A stretch of 64,000 nt of DNA from NCBI GenBank assembly GCA_024233005.1, contig JACKQE010000001.1, forward strand, positions 496,001 to 560,000, read 5' to 3'. Position numbers and translations under genes: made by a program. The notes under the pieces are model-generated. The model searched no databases. It saw nothing but the letters and a program-made list of their open reading frames with translations, and had not been told where the DNA came from. Within the stretch, counting starts at the first letter, position 1. Each line of letters begins with the position of its first letter. This document shows, in pieces, positions 1 to 11,481 of this stretch. The stretch is from Akkermansiaceae bacterium. GTDB lineage: Bacteria; Verrucomicrobiota; Verrucomicrobiia; Verrucomicrobiales; DEV007.

Positions 1-1025
<1,025 letters not shown>

Positions 1026-1298
1026 CATTCCGGTATATGGAAACACCGGGCACCGCCATGAAGGTGGTGGCCACGTTTCCGGCCGGATAGGTCGAGGCCT
1101 ACCGGGACTGGTCAAACAGTTCCCATGGCTTTTGGCATTCGAAAGAATCTCAAAACCTTTTCAAGTCGCCCCGCCGAACCGTGTCAACCACGTGACCAAG
1201 CGGGCGCAACGCACAACCTTAGCCTTTTGCTTCCTGTCTCCGGAAAAACACCACCGTCGTTTTCCCTCCCTCCACCCTCTGAAATCCCCGGATTTTAT

Positions 1299-1371
1299 GG
1301 GGGCATAGCTCAGTTGGTAGAGCGCCAGCTTTGCAAGCTGGATGTCAGGAGTTCGAATCTCCTTGCCTCCA
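1299..1371 (+). tRNA. tRNA-Ala (anticodon TGC)
   Basis: A 73-nt cloverleaf in the 16S-23S spacer. The acceptor stem GGGGGCA (1299-1305) pairs with TGCCTCC (1364-1370), with one G-U pair, followed by discriminator A at 1371. The anticodon stem CCAGC/GCTGG encloses loop TTTGCAA with TGC at 1332-1334. The T arm carries GTTCGAATC. The 3' CCA is not encoded (cag follows). It lies upstream of tRNA-Ile, the reverse of the order most often seen in bacterial rRNA spacers. Confidence 0.97.
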
Positions 1372-1416
1372 CAGGGTGTCACCTTCTTGGTGGCGCCATT
1401 GGAGAGGCCGCTTCGG

Positions 1417-1493
1417 GGGTCTGTAGCTCAGTTGGTTAGAGCACCGCCTTGATAAGGCGGGGGTCACAGGTTCGAGTCCTGTCAGACCCACCA
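1417..1493 (+). tRNA. tRNA-Ile (anticodon GAT), CCA encoded
   Basis: The acceptor stem GGGTCTG (1417-1423) pairs with CAGACCC (1483-1489), with discriminator A at 1490 and an encoded CCA at 1491-1493. Anticodon GAT is at 1451-1453 in a CCGCC/GGCGG stem; the T loop has GTTCGAGTC. It is the second tRNA of the spacer and should be processed from the rRNA transcript. Unlike its neighbour tRNA-Ala, it encodes its own CCA end. Confidence 0.97.
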
Positions 1494-1570
1494 GGCCCCG
1501 TTTTCGAAGTTCTGAGGCCGAGCCGGGAGAAGCGAGAAGAAAACGACCGGCGGCACGTTGAAAGTTCGTG

Positions 1571-1581
1571 GTTCTTTGACA
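1571..1581 (+). promoter_or_regulatory. boxA-like antitermination motif before 23S rRNA
   Basis: The word gttctttgaca lies about 90 nt before the 23S 5' end, where rRNA operons usually carry a boxA that recruits Nus factors to the elongating polymerase. The same 11-nt word occurs again at 4676-4686 before 5S. Assignment rests on position, on resemblance to known boxA sequences, and on the exact duplication. Confidence 0.6.
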
Positions 1582-1670
1582 ACTGCATTGTGGGTGACAA
1601 TTTCAATGAGAGAAACTTCATTGGAATGAAAGATAAGAAAAAGTGTGAGCCAAAGAAATTTGGAAGAAAA

Positions 1671-4511
<2,841 letters not shown>

Positions 4512-4811
4512 TTCCTTCCCTTCTTTTTCGGGAATCCTGTCCCAGGACAGGGGCCCCCAAGAGAGCATCACGCTCCCTTTTTCCCTCTTTCCCGTCATCC
4601 CCAATGCAGCTATCAGCGAACCACGCACCGCGTGCCGCCTTCCCCCGTTTCCCGGAGGCAAGGAGCCAAGTGCCCGTTCTTTGACATTCCCCTCCCAGAG
4701 CAACCTCCATCAACCAGACGCAATGCCTCCATTGTCCTCCGGTCCCCGGACGTCCGCCCCTGAGCGGTTCCTTTGCCTCCCTGGCAATCGCAACCATCCC
4801 AAGGGCGGGAG
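4512..4811 (+). other. 23S-5S spacer, about 300 nt, with second boxA-like motif
   Basis: No tRNA or credible coding region is visible here; short open frames overlap each other in several frames and look like chance. The first 40 nt are pyrimidine-rich and could pair with the purine-rich leader of 23S as a processing stalk. At 4676-4686 the word gttctttgaca repeats exactly the boxA-like element found at 1571-1581 before 23S. The spacer is long for a 23S-5S interval. Confidence 0.6.
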
Positions 4812-4926
4812 TCTGGTGATCATAGCGCAGTGGCACCACCCGGCTCCATTCCGAACCCGGAAGTGAAACGCTGCAGCGCCGATGGTAGTGCGGCGATAGG
4901 CCGTGCGAGAGTAGGTCGTTGCCAGA
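4812..4926 (+). rRNA. rrf: 5S ribosomal RNA
   Basis: About 115 nt with terminal pairing TCTGG.../...CCAGA. Internal 5S landmarks are present: ccacccggctccattccgaacccggaag (loops B-C) and the ggtagtgcggcgataggccgtgcgagagtagg half. It is the last gene of the rRNA operon, directly before a strong intrinsic terminator. The ends are inferred from helix pairing. Confidence 0.95.
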
Positions 4927-4930
4927 ATCC

Positions 4931-4968
4931 AACCCACCCCCCGGTCCGCCGGGGCGGTGGGTTTTTTT
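4931..4968 (+). terminator. Rho-independent terminator of the rRNA operon
   Basis: A GC-rich hairpin (aacccacc.. paired with ..ggtgggtt, extended by ccccgg/ccgggg around a tccg loop) is followed by seven T residues at about 4962-4968. It begins 4 nt after 5S. The T run lies on the + strand side only, so it ends the rRNA transcript and not the converging amidohydrolase gene. Confidence 0.9.
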
Positions 4969-5044
4969 GTGCCCCAATCGCTTAATGAGCTTTTTGCCTG
5001 GGCATTCTGCCATCTCTCCTGATGGGAGTCAGGAGATCATTGAT

Positions 5045-6364
5045 TCAAGGACGTTGGAGCAGTTCCAGCGCGGCCGAGGTCAGTGCCAGGATGCCGGTCT
5101 TGATGGTGGGTTCAGGAACTGGCCGGAAAAACGGTGAGTGCAGTGACGGCAGGGTTTCGCCTTTCTCGGCGGCCTCGGTGACCACTTGAAGGCGTTGGGT
5201 TCCCAGCCAAAAGAAACACAAGGGAACCTTTTCTTTGGTCAGTCCGTATTCGGCGAAGTCTTCGGCTCCCATTGTGGGATCGCGCGTGATGACATGCTTT
5301 GTTCCCAGCCGGTTCTCCACTGCCCGGCGGACTCGTTGGGTCAAGGCTGGTTCGTTGTAAAGGGATGGCGCCCGTTCATCACTGACAATGACTTCGGGCA
5401 TTTTCTCTTCCGGCATGCCAGAGGCTTGAGCCAGATTTCTGGTAATTCTTTCCACAGAATCGATGAGATGTTGCCGGGTTTCCGCTTTGTAAGATCGGAG
5501 GGTCAGCTGGAGCCGGACTTCATCCGGGATGATGTTGTGTTTGGTTCCTCCATGAATGCTGCCAACGGTTACCACGGCCGGATCTCCCGGTTTGACCTCG
5601 CGGCTTACAATGGTCTGGAGAGCCAGCACGATTTGTGAAGCCAGAACAACTGGATCTTTTCCTAGATGCGGCATGGAACCATGGCTTCCCACGCCTTTGA
5701 CCACAATGTCCACGGTGTCGACATTGGCGAGTGCGAAGCCTTGGATCATTCCGACCGTGCCGTGGGGCAGATCGGAGGAACAATGGAGGCCGATGGCGTG
5801 GTCGGGTTTGGGAAACCGGTCGAACAGCCCAGCTTTCAGCATCATTCTGGCTCCGAGCACTCGTTCCTCCGCAGGTTGGCCAATCATCACAAGGGTGCCC
5901 CGCCACGAGTCTTTGAGTCGGGCGAGCACTCTTGCTGTGCCGATGAAACACGCCATGTGCATGTCATGGCCGCAGGCATGCATGACGGGTACTTCGCGAC
6001 CCTGATCGTCTTTTGCCTTCACTTGACTGGCGTAGGAGAGGCCCGTCAATTCTCTCACCGGGAGCGCGTCCATGTCGGTGCGGAGAAGCAATACAGGGCC
6101 ATCCCCATTTCTGAGCACCCCCACCAGGCCAAATCCTCCCACCTTTTCTGTGACCTCGAAACCGGCGGATTTAAGCTCCATGGCCAGCTTGGCGGCGGTC
6201 AGTTCCTCATGCAGAGAAAGTTCCGGATGGGCATGAAGGTCTTCGTAGAAGGTGACCAGAGAGGGCAGTTCCGCTTCCACCAGAGCTTCTGGGTCTGCTG
6301 AGCGGGCTTTTGGCACCGCACTGAGAGGGAGGAGGGTGAGGGCGAGTAAGGAGCGAAAGCGCAT
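5045..6364 (-). CDS. Secreted M20 family amidohydrolase
   Basis: A 439-residue metallopeptidase-family hydrolase of the hippurate hydrolase / N-acyl-amino-acid amidohydrolase type, expected to cut the amide bond of an N-acylated amino acid. The ATG at 6364 is chosen because it begins a signal peptide (MRFRSLLALTLLPLSAVPKA); longer in-frame starts only add non-hydrophobic residues. M20 zinc-site features are present: LLRTDMDALPV, the HACGHDMHM motif, PAEE, and a late GAED metal ligand. The middle section, with GSHGSMPHLGKDPV, is the dimerisation/lid domain. It ends about 77 nt from the rRNA terminator and reads toward the rRNA operon. Substrate is unknown; export suggests scavenging in the periplasm. 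Confidence 0.88.
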   Translation of the reverse strand: MRFRSLLALTLLPLSAVPKARSADPEALVEAELPSLVTFYEDLHAHPELSLHEELTAAKLAMELKSAGFEVTEKVGGFGLVGVLRNGDGPVLLLRTDMDALPVRELTGLSYASQVKAKDDQGREVPVMHACGHDMHMACFIGTARVLARLKDSWRGTLVMIGQPAEERVLGARMMLKAGLFDRFPKPDHAIGLHCSSDLPHGTVGMIQGFALANVDTVDIVVKGVGSHGSMPHLGKDPVVLASQIVLALQTIVSREVKPGDPAVVTVGSIHGGTKHNIIPDEVRLQLTLRSYKAETRQHLIDSVERITRNLAQASGMPEEKMPEVIVSDERAPSLYNEPALTQRVRRAVENRLGTKHVITRDPTMGAEDFAEYGLTKEKVPLCFFWLGTQRLQVVTEAAEKGETLPSLHSPFFRPVPEPTIKTGILALTSAALELLQRP

Positions 6365-6478
6365 GCTACGATGGAAGCAGAAACCGGAATAGTCTGGCAA
6401 GCCCGCAGACGCGTGCGGCCATAGAAACAATCAAATCCCATTAAGGATTTCCGATGCTTGGGAATGGCTTGGCAACGA

Positions 6479-7381
6479 TCAGTCTTCTTCCGCCTCTTCT
6501 GCTTGCTGGATTTGTTCCAGATCCTCCTCGAAGCCGTTTTCGAGCAGCCACTGAAAACCCACCGCATGCAACCAGACCATGGAGGAGGGGTTGCTGTAAT
6601 AGGCTGCCACCAGTTGTTGGGCCGCAGAGAGACCTTCCTCCTCCGTGCCTTTTGGAACGGTCTCTACCTCTGGTTCGGAAAGCGTGTAGCTGGGATGAAG
6701 GAGGAAGATAGCACCCCAGTGGTTGTTTTTCATGGCATCGATAAGGATCTCGTCTGCCTTGCGCAAAGCCTGTGGCAGGTCCAATGGTTCTCCTAGTTCG
6801 AGAAGGCTTTCCTGCTTCTGAGTCCAGGCATCGTCGAATTGGGAAAAATCCACTCCCGCTTCCTCTGCTTGGCTTCGGAACACCAGTAGCGCACGGCCAT
6901 AGGCCCAGAGTGCGGAAGGGTCCTCTGGACAGCCATTGAGACATTGCCGGGCTTCTTGATTGCGGTTCTCCTCGAGGAGACACCCGAGCAGGAGGTGACG
7001 GATCTCTTGAACATCGGGAGGCTGCAGGTCAAGAATGGCTTGGAACTCGTCGATGGCATCACTGATGCGGTCGCAGTCGCGGAGAAACCGGGCCAGACCT
7101 TCCCGTGCCGCCAAATAGGGCGCGGCTATCGGCGTCGACCAGAGTGCCTCGCCTCCGGCGGGGAGCCATTGGGCGAGGGGAATTTCCGAAACGGCAATGG
7201 CTTTACGATACCACTCCTCCGTTTCGTCATCGTCCTCACAATAGTCAGCCATCACCAGCATGGCCGGGACGCAGTCCGGATCCAATTTTAGGGCATCGGC
7301 AGCTTTTTGGCGGGCTCCGGCAAGGGTTTTCTCTTCTCTCGCCAACACGGCGATTTGGTTGGCTTTTTCGTTGAAGTTCAT
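6479..7381 (-). CDS. TPR-like protein of unknown function
   Basis: A 300-residue soluble, acidic protein with no signal peptide. Helix-pair repeats of tetratricopeptide type are visible: AADALKLDPDCVPAMLVMAD near the N-terminus, AIDEFQAILDLQPPDVQEI in the middle, and a QEARQCLNGCPEDPSALWAYGRAL segment. The C-terminal end is strongly acidic (EEDLEQIQQAEEAEED). TPR arrays normally mediate protein-protein contact, so an adaptor role is likely, but no partner is evident. It is 17 nt downstream of the NHL-repeat gene on the same strand and is probably cotranscribed with it. A specific family name is not justified. Confidence 0.7.
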   Translation of the reverse strand: MNFNEKANQIAVLAREEKTLAGARQKAADALKLDPDCVPAMLVMADYCEDDDETEEWYRKAIAVSEIPLAQWLPAGGEALWSTPIAAPYLAAREGLARFLRDCDRISDAIDEFQAILDLQPPDVQEIRHLLLGCLLEENRNQEARQCLNGCPEDPSALWAYGRALLVFRSQAEEAGVDFSQFDDAWTQKQESLLELGEPLDLPQALRKADEILIDAMKNNHWGAIFLLHPSYTLSEPEVETVPKGTEEEGLSAAQQLVAAYYSNPSSMVWLHAVGFQWLLENGFEEDLEQIQQAEEAEED

Positions 7382-7397
7382 GGCGAATGGGGGGCGT

Positions 7398-8495
7398 TTA
7401 CCGGTGTTTCATGAGCCGCACTCGGTGTGCCTCACTGTCTCCGATGAAGACGGTGCCATCTGAGTCAATGAAAATGCCATGGAGGCGGGCCATCAAACAC
7501 TTCAAAGGATCTCCGTCAGGTCCGTCTCCTTTTTGCCCTGTGCCGGCCATCAGTTCGAGATTGCCTGTTTTGGACTCGATCCGGCGGACCGTATGACTTT
7601 CCGTGTCGGCCAGCCAGACATTGCCTTCGCCATCAATGGCAATGCCTTTGGGACCGTTCAGGGTGGCCTCTTTGGCTGGCCCGCCATTTCCGGAGAACCC
7701 TTTCTTGCCGGTTCCGGCCGCGAGATGCCAGATACCGGTTTTGGTGTCGAGTTTGAGCACTTGGTTGCCTTCGCGAAGCGCCAGCCAGAGGTTTCCCTCC
7801 CGATCAAAGTCAAGTGATCGCGGTCCTTTCAATGGCGTGCCTTTGAGCGGAGCGCCATCCGGTGTTGGGCCGGGCTGGCCAGTACCGGCATAGGTGCTGA
7901 TGATTCCTGTCAGGTGATCGACTTTACGGATCACATGGTTGCCGATGTCACAGATGTAAAGATCCCCTTCCGGCCCGAACTGAATGCTGTGGGGTTGTTT
8001 CAGTTGGGCTTGGGTGGCCGCCCCTCCATCGCCGGCATATCCTGCCTGTCCCGTCCCGGCATAGGTGCTAATGATGCCTGTTTTGCCATCGACCTTGCGG
8101 ATGGCGTGGTTTGACATGTCAGCGATATAATAATTGCCGGCCGCGTCGAATCGGATCTCATGGGGTAGATTAAAGGTGGCCTCAAGAGCCGGACCCCCAT
8201 CGCCGGTGTAACCCTTGCGGCTGCTGCCAGCTCTAGTCGAGATGGTCCCGTCGGGGGCGACCCTCCGGATGCGTTGGCCGGTATATTCACAAAACCAGAT
8301 GGCCCCATCCGGACCTCTGACGACTCCAAAAGGATTATCCACTTGGGCCGCTGTGGCCGGTCCGCCATCCCCTGCGCCTCCTTGATGACCATTGCCGGCA
8401 AAGGTGGAAATGGTCCACTCCCCTCCCAGAGCCGGTAGTGAAAGTGTCAAAAACAGGAAAAGACTGGGGAGAGAGAGGGATTTCATGGCGGTCAT
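7398..8495 (-). CDS. Secreted NHL-repeat beta-propeller protein
   Basis: About 365 residues: a signal peptide followed by repeats of the form ISTYAGTGQxGYxGDGGxAxxAxL then GNxYIADxxNHxIRKV, the pattern of NHL blades. Five to six blades can be counted, enough for one closed propeller. The start at 8495 is preferred because GGAG lies 9 nt upstream; a second ATG three codons on (8486) also leaves an intact signal sequence. Such exported NHL proteins are usually binding or scaffold modules with no catalytic residues, and none are seen here. It is divergent from the DUF6263-like gene and followed by the TPR gene. Confidence 0.85.
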   Translation of the reverse strand: MTAMKSLSLPSLFLFLTLSLPALGGEWTISTFAGNGHQGGAGDGGPATAAQVDNPFGVVRGPDGAIWFCEYTGQRIRRVAPDGTISTRAGSSRKGYTGDGGPALEATFNLPHEIRFDAAGNYYIADMSNHAIRKVDGKTGIISTYAGTGQAGYAGDGGAATQAQLKQPHSIQFGPEGDLYICDIGNHVIRKVDHLTGIISTYAGTGQPGPTPDGAPLKGTPLKGPRSLDFDREGNLWLALREGNQVLKLDTKTGIWHLAAGTGKKGFSGNGGPAKEATLNGPKGIAIDGEGNVWLADTESHTVRRIESKTGNLELMAGTGQKGDGPDGDPLKCLMARLHGIFIDSDGTVFIGDSEAHRVRLMKHR

Positions 8496-8647
8496 TGGCA
8501 AAATCTCCGACCATAGGGCTCTGAGCGGTCGACGCAAGCCTTGGAGAAGCCGTGAAGGAAAGTTTGCACGGAATTTTCTCGCAGGCTGGTAAGGATGACA
8601 TACCTTTTGCGGTTTTCCAGACCTCACGGTCCCTCATCGCAACCATT

Positions 8648-9616
8648 ATGAAACTCAAGACTCTCCCCAATTCTGCGATCCTTTTCTCATTGGTCTTTCT
8701 GCTGACCTCCGTCCGAGCCCAGGAAAAAATCACTGTGGATACCAGTGGTGGGCCCGTGTCCCTCAAAATGGAATGGAAGCCTGGAAAAACCTACGTCCAA
8801 AGAATGACGATGGACCAGAATAGCAAAATGAACATGCTCGGTCAGGAGATCGAGCAGAAAATGAAGATGGAAATGAGTTTGTCCATGGCGGTCAGCCTGT
8901 TGGCGGGCACACCCCTCAAGGAAGTGAAGACGCAGTATGACCGTGTGGGGATGGATATGGAGATGATGGGGCAGAAAATGCATTTCGACTCGAAGGACGG
9001 AGCTGCGGCCCAACCTGGAAATCCCTTTGCGGCCATGGGAAGTTTGGTTGGGAAGCCGTTCACCCTTACGCTGGATCAGAAAAATGAAATTGTGGACATC
9101 AAAGGCATGGATCAACTGATGGGCGATCTGGCCTCCAATCCCGTTTCTGGCGAAATGGCCAAGCAGCTGCTGGGCAAGGACCAGATCGCTCAGATGATGA
9201 ATTTGGCCATAGCGCAGGCGCTTCCCAAGGATCCGGTGAGTCCGGGTCAGAGTTGGGACGTGAAAATTCCCCTCGCCCTCGGCCAGATGGGGTCAGTGGT
9301 GGTTTCCGGAAAATACACCTATCAGGGCATGGCAAAAATCAAAGGGACTGATTGTGCGGTCATTGCCGTCGACTCGGAGATGAAGATGGATCTTTCTGAA
9401 GGGACCGGAGACGACGCCGTCTCCAAGATGGGCCTCAAGGTCCAGGGGGGCAAACAGTCCGGTTATCTTTTCTGGGACACCAAGCAAGCCTGGCTGCATT
9501 CCATGGCCATGGACCAAAATATGACCCTGACTATTAAAAGTCCCGGAGGTGAGGGAGAATTAACCGTCCCGACGACCCAAAAGACGACCACAGAGGTCGA
9601 AATTAAAGACAATTGA
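8648..9616 (+). CDS. Secreted methionine-rich protein, DUF6263-like
   Basis: 322 residues with a signal peptide (MKLKTLPNSAILFSLVFLLTSVRA, cut near AQE) and a mainly beta, lysine- and methionine-rich mature part. Residues about 55-80 read as an amphipathic run with methionine at many alternating positions (KMKMEMSLSMA). The overall shape, including the PxxPVSPGQSW segment and the WxxKIPLALG strand, resembles DUF6263 proteins, an uncharacterised exported family; this match is from memory and tentative. The start is the ATG that opens the signal peptide; longer frames run into the divergent NHL gene's upstream region. It converges on uvrC. Confidence 0.6.
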   Translation: MKLKTLPNSAILFSLVFLLTSVRAQEKITVDTSGGPVSLKMEWKPGKTYVQRMTMDQNSKMNMLGQEIEQKMKMEMSLSMAVSLLAGTPLKEVKTQYDRVGMDMEMMGQKMHFDSKDGAAAQPGNPFAAMGSLVGKPFTLTLDQKNEIVDIKGMDQLMGDLASNPVSGEMAKQLLGKDQIAQMMNLAIAQALPKDPVSPGQSWDVKIPLALGQMGSVVVSGKYTYQGMAKIKGTDCAVIAVDSEMKMDLSEGTGDDAVSKMGLKVQGGKQSGYLFWDTKQAWLHSMAMDQNMTLTIKSPGGEGELTVPTTQKTTTEVEIKDN

Positions 9617-9641
9617 TCGGGGGAATACCGGCTCTGTCCGG

Positions 9642-11258
9642 TCAGGTCCCGGGTCGTTGATGGCTGCGCAAAAAGGAAAGAACTTCCTCCGCGAGACGCT
9701 TCCCTATTCCGGGTATGGAAGCGATTTCATCCGCGGTTGCTTTGCGCAGCCGCGCCACCGAACCGAATGTGGTGAGAAGGCGCTGTTTTCGGGCCGGACT
9801 AACCCCGGGACAGTCATCAAGAAGGCTTTCCGCGACGCGCCGCTTCATGAGCAGTTGGTGGTAGCCGTTGGCGAAACGGTGTGCCTCGTCCCGGATGCGT
9901 TGCAGCAGGCGGAGTGCCCCGGTATCATGAGAAAGCACAAGGGGCTCTGAAATTCCCGGTCGATAAATCTCCTCCCTTTCCTTGGCGAGGCCGATCAAAG
10001 GCAGTTCCTGCAATCCAAGTCGACGCAATTCCTTCAAGGCGGAGCTGAGCTGACCTTTGCCGCCATCCACAATGACCAGATCGGGAAGCCTGACGAAGGT
10101 GTTTTTGATGGAATCTTTAGGCTCCGGCAGATCCTCCTCCAGCCTCCGCATGACTTCGAGAGGGTTTTCCTGGCTGACCTCTGTATCGTCCGGATCCAGA
10201 TGGTCCCGTGCTTCCAACAGAATTCTCGCATAGCGACGACGGACCACTTCCGACATACTGGCGAAGTCATTCTGGCCATCCACGCTTTTGATGCGGTAAC
10301 GCCGGTAGTTTTGGTTGTCCGGCAGCCCGTTTTTGAAGCGGACCATCGATGCCACGCAGTGCGAAGTGGAAATGTTGGAAATGTCGAAACATTCCATGAT
10401 CGCGGGTGGATGCTCCAAGCCAAGGGCTTCCTGGAGTTCCCGCACGTCGGCGGCGGGGTCGATCGTGGAGCCGGAGACAGAGCCTGGAACGCCACGCCCC
10501 CGCCGGAACTGGCGGGCCGGATTTACCGTCTTGCGATAGCTTTCGATCAGGTCGCGCAGTTCCGCCGCCCGCTCGAAGTCCAGCGCTTTGGCGGCTTCAG
10601 CCATCTCCTCCTCGAGGTGGGCAAGGATGTCACGCGACTGGCCACGGACAAATTCACAGGCTTTTGCGACCTGCTCAAGGTAGGCTTCACGGTGGATGCG
10701 GCCAATGCAGGGCGCCGTGCAGTTCTTGATGATGTCGTTCGAACAGTGCTGATAGTCGCGGTCCGTGGGCTGCAAGGGAAGGCAACTGCGGAGGCCAAAC
10801 TCCTTGGTCATCCAAGCCAGGGTTTTGCGCAAAGCTCCGGCGTGGGGGAAAGGGCCGAAATAGTGGGCTCCGTCTTCACGCCTCACCCTTGCGACCTGGA
10901 ATCTAGGCCAAGGCTCCCCCAGATGGATTTTCAGCAGAGGGAACCGTTTGTCATCCCGGAAACTGACATTGTACTTGGGCCGGTAATCCTTGATCAGCTT
11001 GCTCTCGAGAATGAGGGATTCCGGTTCGTTGCGGACGACGTGGTATTCATAGTCATGAATGCTCCGGATCAAAGCCCGGGTTTTGTGGTCGGCAAGTCGG
11101 CTGCGGGAGGGTGAGAAGTAGGAGGAAAGCCGTTTTCTCAAATCTCGGGCTTTGCCAACATAGATGATGCTTCCGAGACGGTCCTTCATCAGATACACCC
11201 CGGGGTGGTGGGGGACTTCTCGGAGCTTGACGAGCAAGTGATTTTCCTGGGCCGACAT
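9642..11258 (-). CDS. uvrC: UvrABC excinuclease subunit C
   Basis: UvrC makes both incisions around a UvrAB-marked DNA lesion in nucleotide excision repair. The 538-residue protein has the expected order: GIY-YIG nuclease domain at the start (GVYLMKDRLGSIIYVGKA, 3' incision), a cysteine-bearing middle section, a UVR motif near 200-240 (LDFERAAELRDLI, UvrB contact), an RNase H-like nuclease with ECFDISN and DGGKGQLSSA (5' incision), and C-terminal helix-hairpin-helices (IPGIGKRLAEEVL). It is somewhat shorter than the 610-residue E. coli protein but no domain is missing. ATG at 11258. It stands alone, convergent with the upstream secreted-protein gene. Confidence 0.97.
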   Translation of the reverse strand: MSAQENHLLVKLREVPHHPGVYLMKDRLGSIIYVGKARDLRKRLSSYFSPSRSRLADHKTRALIRSIHDYEYHVVRNEPESLILESKLIKDYRPKYNVSFRDDKRFPLLKIHLGEPWPRFQVARVRREDGAHYFGPFPHAGALRKTLAWMTKEFGLRSCLPLQPTDRDYQHCSNDIIKNCTAPCIGRIHREAYLEQVAKACEFVRGQSRDILAHLEEEMAEAAKALDFERAAELRDLIESYRKTVNPARQFRRGRGVPGSVSGSTIDPAADVRELQEALGLEHPPAIMECFDISNISTSHCVASMVRFKNGLPDNQNYRRYRIKSVDGQNDFASMSEVVRRRYARILLEARDHLDPDDTEVSQENPLEVMRRLEEDLPEPKDSIKNTFVRLPDLVIVDGGKGQLSSALKELRRLGLQELPLIGLAKEREEIYRPGISEPLVLSHDTGALRLLQRIRDEAHRFANGYHQLLMKRRVAESLLDDCPGVSPARKQRLLTTFGSVARLRKATADEIASIPGIGKRLAEEVLSFLRSHQRPGT

Positions 11259-11481
11259 GAACGAGCGAAACCTACCACAAAAATGATGAGGGAGACAAAC
11301 CTGCGGGCTTTTCTTCGATTGACGGTGGAACCAATCATCAGATAGAATCCGGATCGCTGGGTGGGCGCCGAGATCCTAAAAAAAAATGTCACTTTTTGCG
11401 CTTTGGGGCGCAATATCTCAGTAGAAATTAAGCTGATTTTGCCTTTATCCTTTGGATCCCCACCCAAATACAATACGAAAC

